From positions 332,071 through 396,070 of the forward strand of contig NZ_JAJNCY010000004.1 in NCBI RefSeq assembly GCF_021026335.1: a stretch of DNA of 64,000 nt. The letters run 5' to 3'. Positions within the stretch are counted from its first letter, which is position 1. Each line of letters starts with the position of its first letter. Source of the stretch: Rhizobium sp. C1. GTDB taxonomy: Bacteria > Pseudomonadota > Alphaproteobacteria > Rhizobiales > Rhizobiaceae. The position numbers and the translations under genes were made by a program. Under the pieces are notes generated by a model. It saw only the letters and a list, made by a program, of their open reading frames with translations. It had not been told where the DNA came from and did not search any database. Below are positions 58,164 to 64,000 of the stretch, piece by piece.

Positions 58164-58709
58164 CTACTTCGGCGCCCGCTTGGCCAGAATGCGCTGAAGC
58201 GTGCGGCGATGCATGTTGAGGCGGCGGGCCGTCTCGGACACGTTGCGCTCACACATTTCATAGACGCGCTGAATATGCTCCCAGCGCACCCGGTCTGCCG
58301 ACATCGGATTTTCCGGCGGCTCGACCTTCTCACCCGGGCTTCTCACAAGCGCCGCATAGATCTCGTCCGCATCGGCTGGCTTGGCGAGATAGTCTTCCGC
58401 GCCGAGCTTTACCGCGTTGACGGCGGTGGCGATATTGCCATAGCCGGTCAGGACGATCACCCGCGCATCCGCCTTGTTCTGGCGAATGGCGGCAATCACG
58501 TCGAGTCCGTTGCCGTCACCCAGCCGCAGGTCCACGACAGCATAACGCGGAGGCCGGGCGCGGGCGCGGTTGATACCTTCGCTGACCGATTCCGCACTTT
58601 CGACCGCAAAGCCGCGCGTTTCCATCGCCTTGGCCAGCCGTCGAATAAACGGACCGTCGTCATCAACGATCAGAAGCGAGTTGTCCGGGCCGATTGCGTC
58701 ATCTGTCAT
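58164..58709 (-). CDS. actR: ActR/RegA response regulator
   Basis: A 181-residue regulator of the RegA/PrrA/ActR family. The receiver domain has VDDDGPF (residues 15-21), phosphoacceptor Asp60 in YAVVDLRLGDGNG, and Lys in YLAKPAD. A Pro linker then leads to a Fis-type helix-turn-helix (SETARRLNMHRRTLQRILAK). In rhizobia it controls acid tolerance and redox-responsive genes for respiration, nitrogen and carbon fixation. The ATG at 58709 matches family length; the longer frame to 58835 overlaps actS. Confidence 0.93.
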   Translation of the reverse strand: MTDDAIGPDNSLLIVDDDGPFIRRLAKAMETRGFAVESAESVSEGINRARARPPRYAVVDLRLGDGNGLDVIAAIRQNKADARVIVLTGYGNIATAVNAVKLGAEDYLAKPADADEIYAALVRSPGEKVEPPENPMSADRVRWEHIQRVYEMCERNVSETARRLNMHRRTLQRILAKRAPK

Positions 58710-58795
58710 GGGAAAAACAGCCGTGTTGTTCTTGAGATTTGCTGTCAGGATTGCATTCATCAAGTCTATAGGCCCCGTCTGCCGTTGACGTAAAG

Positions 58796-60103
58796 TCATT
58801 TCGCGCGAGAAACATCCATCCGGTGTCGCGGCCATTCGACACTCACACGCGCGCCTCCCTTTTCGCCGGAACTGTTGCCGAAGCTGAGACGTGCGCCGGA
58901 CCGTTCCAGCAGCGTCTTGGCAATGAAAAGACCAAGGCCTAGTCCGCCTGCATTGTCCTCACGACTTCGAGAGGTGACATAGGGTTCGCCAATCCGTTGC
59001 AGGATGTCGGGGGAGTAGCCCTCGCCATCGTCCTCGATCGTGACGATCACCTTGTCGTTCCGTGCTTCGGTCGTGACAACCACGTGATTGCGCGCATAGT
59101 CGACAGCATTCTCTACGAGATTTCCAAGCCCGTAGATGATGCCGGCGTTTCGGGCGCCGACCGGTTCCGTTTCGCGCGGCGTCTTTTCAATCACAATGAT
59201 GCGGATGCCGAAGTCTCGATGCGGCGCGGTCACCTCCTCGATCAGCGAGGAGAGCGGCAGCAGCTTCATCGCCTCCGCCTCTTCCGATGAGAGGGTCGTC
59301 AATCGCCTCAGGATGTCGCGGCAGCGTTCCGCCTGGCTGCGCAGCAATTGCACATCTTCGCCGTAGCGTTCGTCGGTGGCGAGTTCCCGCTCCATTTCCT
59401 TCGCGACGAGACTGATCGTCGCGAGCGGCGTCCCAAGCTCATGTGCGGCGGCTGCCGCCAATCCGTCGAGTTGGGTCAGATGATTTTCCCGTTGCAGCAC
59501 CAGTTCGGTTGCGGCCAGCGCTTCCGAAAGCTGCATGGCCTCCAGCGACACGCGGTAGGAATAAACGGCTGCAAAGGCTGTGGTCGTCAGGATGGCCAGC
59601 CAGATCCCGACAATAAGCTCGGTCGGCATCGTATAGGAGGACCCTGGATACCAGGGCAGCGGGTAGGGCGAGAAAGTCAGGATCGATACAAACAGGATCA
59701 GCAGCAGCCCAAGCGCCAGCGTATAGCGGATCGGTTGGGTCGAGGAGGAGATGATGACCGGCACACAGAGCAGCGGCGCAAACGGGTTGCTCAGGCCCCC
59801 GGTTACAAAAAGCACGCCGGCCAGTTCCAGCAGATCGATCGTCAGGAGCGCCAGCGTCGCCTGAGGTGCAAGACGCAGCGTCGGAGGGTAGCGGACGGAG
59901 AGATAGAAGTTGAAGAAAGCCAGAAGCCCGATCATCGCGCCGCAGACCATGTAGGGCAGCGGAAAGGCGATCCAGACATGAACCAGATAGACCGTCAGCG
60001 ATTGCCCGACAACGGCAAGCCAGCGCAGTCGGACCAGCGTTTGCAGCCTCACACGCCGGCTGTCGCGATAGTCGCTGATTTCGCTCTGGCCGGCTTCGGA
60101 CAT
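58796..60103 (-). CDS. actS: ActS/RegB redox sensor kinase
   Basis: A 435-residue membrane kinase with six hydrophobic segments in residues 25-185. Both redox elements known from RegB are present: the quinone-binding GGLSNPF (102-108) and the redox-active Cys261 in AERCRDIL. The phosphoacceptor is His221 in AAAHELGTPLA, and the ATPase domain has VENAVDYA, EDDGEGYSPD and GLGLGLFIAK. It phosphorylates ActR. It lies 86 bases from the actR start on the same strand, and about 12 bases after hrpB. Confidence 0.95.
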   Translation of the reverse strand: MSEAGQSEISDYRDSRRVRLQTLVRLRWLAVVGQSLTVYLVHVWIAFPLPYMVCGAMIGLLAFFNFYLSVRYPPTLRLAPQATLALLTIDLLELAGVLFVTGGLSNPFAPLLCVPVIISSSTQPIRYTLALGLLLILFVSILTFSPYPLPWYPGSSYTMPTELIVGIWLAILTTTAFAAVYSYRVSLEAMQLSEALAATELVLQRENHLTQLDGLAAAAAHELGTPLATISLVAKEMERELATDERYGEDVQLLRSQAERCRDILRRLTTLSSEEAEAMKLLPLSSLIEEVTAPHRDFGIRIIVIEKTPRETEPVGARNAGIIYGLGNLVENAVDYARNHVVVTTEARNDKVIVTIEDDGEGYSPDILQRIGEPYVTSRSREDNAGGLGLGLFIAKTLLERSGARLSFGNSSGEKGGARVSVEWPRHRMDVSRAK

Positions 60104-60115
60104 CTTGTCTTCCTC

Positions 60116-62593
60116 TCAGGTTCCGCGCGGCTTGGCCCTGTGCGTGGCTGCGGCCTCTGACGGGTCTTCCGGCCATGGGTGTCTAGGATAGCGCCCGCGC
60201 ATGTCGGCCCGCACATCCTTCCAGGACCCGGCCCAGAAACCGGGCAGGTCGCGCGTTGTCTGAATGGGCCGGTGCGCCGGCGATGTCAATTCAAGCAGCA
60301 GAGGCAGTTTACCGCCCCCGATGACAGGATGCGACTTGAGGCCGAACAGCTCCTGCACACGCACAGTCAGAACCGGCTCCTCGCCATCATACTGAATCGG
60401 ATGTCGCTGTCCCGCCGGTGTTTCGAAATGCGTTGGCGCCAGCCGGTCCAGGTCGCGGCCCGCACCATGCGGCAGAAGCGCTATCAACCCATCACGTAGG
60501 CTGGCTTGAGAAACCTCGTTCAGCCCGCGCGTGTCGTTCTGGAAAGGCACGAACCAGTCGTCGAGCCTCTCCAGCAGCCCCGCATCGCTGACATCAGGCC
60601 ATGGCTCGCCCAGCGAGCGGTGCAGAAAGCCGATGCGGTCGCGCAGCTGCCCCGCTTCCTTGCCGAAATTCAGTATTTGAAGCCCGAGCTTTTTCAACCC
60701 TTCTGCCAGTACGGTCGCAGCTTCAGGTCCGGAGGGGCGCTGAATGGGCGTCTCTTCAAAGACAATCGCGCCCAGCCGGGTCGACCGCCGCGCCCGCACC
60801 TCGCGCGCTGCCTCATCGAAATAGACCTGCGCACCGGAGATGATCGCGCCGGGAAGACCTTCTTCAATCTCCGCTCGCGTTACTTCCGCTGCCGAAAGAA
60901 TGCGCGTCTTACCCGCCCGCCCGGTCGCATCCGCCACGACCAGCATGGCCGCGCCGGCAAGCCGCGTTTCCGCATCCAGCTCGCCGCCGCGTCCGTTCGC
61001 CATCACAAACCTCCCCCGCCCCCCGCGTTGCAGGGCGATGCGATCGGGAAAGGCGTGGATCAGCAGTGGGCCGGGCTGAGGTGTCGTCGCTGTTTTTCGC
61101 GCAGAACCTTGGCTTGCCACCTGCGCTGCGATGCGTGAGGCCAACCCCTTTGCCGCCTGCGCGCGCGGGCTTCGGTCATTGCGGAAATTCCGAAGTCGGT
61201 CTTCCAGATCGATGGAGGAGCCTCCGAGCCCTTGCTCGGTAATCAGGACGGCAAGTTCCGCTGCCGCAAGCGTCGAATCGGGCTCATGCAAGGCCGTCCT
61301 CGCCACCATGGCCGACAGTCTCGGCGGTAGGCCGAGCTTGCGCATGAGCTTGCCCGTCTCGGTGAGCCGACCCTGACGGTCGAGCGCCTCGAGACTGACC
61401 AGCAGATTGCGCGCCTCCTGAAAGGCGGGATTCGGCGGCGGATCGGCAAATCTGAGCGCCGACGGCTCCGTCACACCCCATCCCGCCATGTCGAGCACGA
61501 GCCCGGAGAGATCGGAAGCCAGAATCTGCGGCGCGGTATGAGCGGTCAGCGCCGCCGTCTGGCCCTGATGCCAGAGACGGATTGCAATACCCGGCTCCGT
61601 TCGCCCGGCGCGGCCGGCGCGCTGGTCGGCGGAGGCCCGCGACACGCGCACCGTCTCCAGCCGTGTCATGCCCGTTGCCGGTTCATAGGCCGGAATGCGC
61701 TGCAAGCCGCTATCAATGACGATCCGCACACCGTCAATGGTAATCGAGGTTTCCGCAATCGAGGTCGCCAGCACGACCTTGCGCGTTCCGGGCGCGGATG
61801 GGCGTATCGCCTGATCCTGTTCCTTCTGAGTGAGGTTGCCGTAAAGAGGAATCACGGCGACATCGGCTCCGAGCGTCCCGCTCAATGCATCCGCCGCCCG
61901 CGTGATCTCCCCCTGGCCTGGCAGGAAGGCGAGGATCGAACCTGCTTCCTCCGCGATGGCTCTCCGAACTGTCCGGATCACTGTCTGCTCGACCGCCTCG
62001 CCAGCCGGCCTCTCCTCATGGCGGATCTCAACCGGATAGGCGCGGCCTTCGCTGATGATAACTGGCGGACCGTCCAGCAGCACGCCAACCTTTTCCACAT
62101 CGAGCGTCGCCGACATCACCAGGATCCGCAGGTCTTCCCGCAATCCCGCCTGCGCATCGAGCGCCAGCGCCAGTCCGAAATCCGCATCGAGCGACCGCTC
62201 GTGGAATTCGTCGAAGATGACGAGCCCCACATCCGTCAGTTCCGGATCTTCCAGGATCATGCGCGTGAACACACCTTCGGTCACCACTTCTATGCGGGTG
62301 CGCGAGGAGATGCGGTTGTCGAGGCGCATGCGATAGCCGACCGTACCGCCCGGCTCTTCACCCAGCAGGCTCGCCATCCGCGAGGCCGCCGCCCGCGCCG
62401 CCAACCGGCGCGGCTCCAGCAGAATGATCTTGCGGCCATCGAGCCAAGGCTGATCGAGAAGGTCAAGTGGCACGATCGTCGTCTTGCCGGCGCCTGGCGG
62501 TGCACACAGAACAGCGGAATTGTGATCGTGCAGGGCATCGCGAAGCTGCGGCAGCACCGCGCTGACGGGAAGTTGGGGCAGATCGCGGGTCAA
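60116..62593 (-). CDS. hrpB: ATP-dependent helicase HrpB
   Basis: An 825-residue DEAH/DExH-type helicase. Walker A is APPGAGKTTIV (residues 31-41), motif II is FDEFHERS with the DEFH box at 128-131, motif III is VMSATLD, and motif VI is QRAGRAGRTEPG. The C-terminal HrpB-specific domain is complete. Its substrate in the cell is poorly known. I start it at a TTG at 62593, preceded by AGGA at about nine bases, since this gives the family's length and opening; the frame to 62806 overlaps the next gene. Confidence 0.93.
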   Translation of the reverse strand: MTRDLPQLPVSAVLPQLRDALHDHNSAVLCAPPGAGKTTIVPLDLLDQPWLDGRKIILLEPRRLAARAAASRMASLLGEEPGGTVGYRMRLDNRISSRTRIEVVTEGVFTRMILEDPELTDVGLVIFDEFHERSLDADFGLALALDAQAGLREDLRILVMSATLDVEKVGVLLDGPPVIISEGRAYPVEIRHEERPAGEAVEQTVIRTVRRAIAEEAGSILAFLPGQGEITRAADALSGTLGADVAVIPLYGNLTQKEQDQAIRPSAPGTRKVVLATSIAETSITIDGVRIVIDSGLQRIPAYEPATGMTRLETVRVSRASADQRAGRAGRTEPGIAIRLWHQGQTAALTAHTAPQILASDLSGLVLDMAGWGVTEPSALRFADPPPNPAFQEARNLLVSLEALDRQGRLTETGKLMRKLGLPPRLSAMVARTALHEPDSTLAAAELAVLITEQGLGGSSIDLEDRLRNFRNDRSPRAQAAKGLASRIAAQVASQGSARKTATTPQPGPLLIHAFPDRIALQRGGRGRFVMANGRGGELDAETRLAGAAMLVVADATGRAGKTRILSAAEVTRAEIEEGLPGAIISGAQVYFDEAAREVRARRSTRLGAIVFEETPIQRPSGPEAATVLAEGLKKLGLQILNFGKEAGQLRDRIGFLHRSLGEPWPDVSDAGLLERLDDWFVPFQNDTRGLNEVSQASLRDGLIALLPHGAGRDLDRLAPTHFETPAGQRHPIQYDGEEPVLTVRVQELFGLKSHPVIGGGKLPLLLELTSPAHRPIQTTRDLPGFWAGSWKDVRADMRGRYPRHPWPEDPSEAAATHRAKPRGT

Positions 62594-62681
62594 TGTCGCA
62601 TTCCTGTATTGGGCAGGCCTTCGCCATAGTCGCCCGTGGCTCCCCGCGTCAACTCTGCAGCTTTGTAGAGAGAAGAGAACC

Positions 62682-63641
62682 TTAGCCGTCGGACTGCACC
62701 AGCCGCGTGGATGTCTCGAAAGCAAGGATCGCTCCCGCCAGATCCTCCAGCGCCGCGCCGACCGACTTGAACAATGTGATCTCGTCAGGACCGGATCGCC
62801 CCGCATGTTCCCCTTTCGAAAGCGAGGCCAGATCGGCCTTCACCGCATCGCGTCCAATGACGCCGGCCCTGATCGGCTGCACAAGATCGCCGCCTTCCGA
62901 AAGCGCACCTTCATAGGTGTCGACGAAAATACGAGCACGCGAAACCGCCTCATCATCGCATTCACGCATATCGGGGGTGAAGGCGCCGATGAGGTCGAGA
63001 TGGGCGCCCGGCTTAAGCCAGGCCCCTCGGACGATAGGCGCATCGGAAAGCGTTGCGCAGGAAATGATGTCCGCCTCGCGAACCGCTGCCTCAAGATCTC
63101 TGGCGATAGAGACGTTTGGATGAAGCCGCGACGCCAGCTTGACGGTCTCGGCAGCTTTCTCGGTCGACCGACCCCAGACAAGGACCTTCTCAAGAGGGCG
63201 CTGCGAACCATGGGCCTCGATGAGATTGAGTGACAATCGTCCTGTTCCGCAAACGAGAAGGATCTTCGCGTCCGCGCGTGACAGAAACCGCGAGGCGAGC
63301 GCGGAACTGGCAGCCGTCCGCCGTGCGGTCAGCTCCGCCCCGTCGATCATCGCAAGGTTCTGCCCAGTCAGTGCGGAAGACAGAAGATAAGTGCCGCTGA
63401 CAGAGGGAAGCGACCGGCGCAGATTGCCCGGAAACACCGAAACGATCTTCACGCCCATATACCGGCCTTCTGTCCAGGCCGGCATCAGCAACAGCGTGGC
63501 GTCTGGTTCATTCGGAACCTGGAGCGAATGATGATGACGGGTGGGCATCTTGCAGTCGGACCGGAACATGGTCCGAACCGCCTCCACGAGTTCCGGAAAG
63601 GCGGTGGCGTTTCTGACGTCGGTCTCATTGAGGATCAGCAT
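62682..63641 (-). CDS. Ornithine cyclodeaminase / mu-crystallin family protein
   Basis: A 319-residue protein of the OCD/mu-crystallin family. Substrate-domain elements MPTRHHHSL and the conserved Lys in YMGVKIVSVFPGN are visible, followed by ELTARRTAASSALASRFL and the NAD-binding LLVCGTGRLSLNLIEA, where homologues have a GxGxxA pattern. Members include ornithine cyclodeaminases, alanine dehydrogenases and ketimine reductases, so the substrate is undecided. The ATG at 63641 has GAGAAG eight bases upstream; another ATG lies six codons earlier. Confidence 0.85.
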   Translation of the reverse strand: MLILNETDVRNATAFPELVEAVRTMFRSDCKMPTRHHHSLQVPNEPDATLLLMPAWTEGRYMGVKIVSVFPGNLRRSLPSVSGTYLLSSALTGQNLAMIDGAELTARRTAASSALASRFLSRADAKILLVCGTGRLSLNLIEAHGSQRPLEKVLVWGRSTEKAAETVKLASRLHPNVSIARDLEAAVREADIISCATLSDAPIVRGAWLKPGAHLDLIGAFTPDMRECDDEAVSRARIFVDTYEGALSEGGDLVQPIRAGVIGRDAVKADLASLSKGEHAGRSGPDEITLFKSVGAALEDLAGAILAFETSTRLVQSDG

Positions 63642-63865
63642 GCGGTCTTCTCTTTTCATGCAAATAGGACGCTTCGGTAACGTCGAGTTTGGCACGCACG
63701 CACGGGTCCGGCAACCAAAGGCGCAGAAGCCCGCGATCGCCGGAAGCCAAACCCCGCTCAGCATGGTTAATAGACCGAAAATCTGAGCATGACAGACGCA
63801 CAACAGAAATTATTGATAAGAATCATACACTTATTTAATTTCTTCATTTTTTTGTTTTGTTGGTG
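63642..63865. other. Intergenic region with A/T-rich stretch before the rrn promoter
   Basis: No gene is seen. From 63805 to 63865 the sequence is strongly A/T-rich (runs of A then T), consistent with an UP element for the strong promoter that follows. Confidence 0.5.
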
Positions 63866-63895
63866 TTGACTGTTTCTGGGGTGTGGGTCTATAAG
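63866..63895 (+). promoter_or_regulatory. Probable rRNA operon promoter
   Basis: TTGACT (63866-63871) and TATAAG (63890-63895) are spaced by 18 bases with an A/T-rich upstream stretch. The sequence after it, to the window end, has no open frame and resembles a 16S rRNA leader. The rRNA gene itself would begin beyond the right edge, so this is inferred. Confidence 0.65.
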
Positions 63896-64000
63896 GCGGT
63901 CACTGACGAGGGCGGCGGCGCTGCTAGCGACTGACGAGCTCGTCCTTGAGAAAATCTTCTGATGGTTGCGAGAGTGACTGGGGCCTGGATTGCGGTTTGG

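Noticed and set aside
63805..63830. Fur-like or Irr-like box TTATTGATAAGAATCA before the rrn promoter
   Set aside because: Only a partial palindrome in an A/T-rich stretch; more simply explained as part of an UP element.

Overview
The window reads as the replication-origin end of the main chromosome of a Rhizobiaceae bacterium (Agrobacterium/Rhizobium group). The evidence is high G+C coding sequence, the gene order hemE / origin / maf-aroE-coaE-dnaQ / secB, and family-specific genes: a DivL-type kinase with Tyr in place of His, ChvG/ChvI beside pckA and a short HprK, ActR/ActS, and an AddAB pair. No mobile element, integrase, CRISPR array, tRNA or complete rRNA gene was found. The right edge carries what looks like the promoter and leader of an rRNA operon.

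Layout. 1-886: 5' end of hemE (leftward) and a gene-free interval with DnaA-box-like 9-mers, an A/T-rich stretch and GANTC sites, read here as oriC. 887-3651: maf, aroE, coaE, dnaQ (rightward). 3771-4860: secB and fxsA (leftward). 4975-10349: a tight chain of Tim44-like, mltA, smr and an Xre regulator, then gyrB. 10435-14106: nitroreductase, intracellular PHB depolymerase, a DUF2852 protein and a YgjP-type metalloprotein. 14203-19293: trpF-trpB-trpA, accD, folC. 19353-31293 (leftward): divL, a tsaE-amgK fusion, murU, addB, addA and trxA, closely packed. 31551-37100 (leftward): ahcY; HPr, EIIA-Man and a short HprK; chvG and chvI. 37422-40247: pckA, arfB, alkB. 40257-45334 (leftward): hisB, DUF2628, hisH, hisA, a small membrane protein, hisF, hisE, coaA. 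45551-47417: hslV-hslU. 47635-54451: a DUF1402 protein, then a more accessory stretch with a B12-binding-type radical SAM enzyme, a cytochrome P450, DUF2798 and a lone hydantoinase/oxoprolinase subunit. 54563-63641: glcB, an L,D-transpeptidase, mmcB, actR/actS, hrpB and an ornithine-cyclodeaminase-like gene. 63866 onward: rrn promoter.

Most of the window is core physiology. Signals beyond the gene list are: four copies of a palindrome centred on TTCACGTGAA, matching the ParB-site (parS) consensus to different degrees, the best one next to the putative origin; an AccD zinc ribbon that keeps one of four cysteines; a cell-wall recycling pair (MurU and AmgK) in which AmgK is fused to TsaE; a strong palindrome plus two leader hairpins upstream of ahcY; and a DUF1402 protein that shows the spacing of motifs of lytic transglycosylases.

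Start codons were re-chosen where a long open frame ran upstream into a neighbouring gene. Gene names rest on recognised motifs and context; no database search was run.
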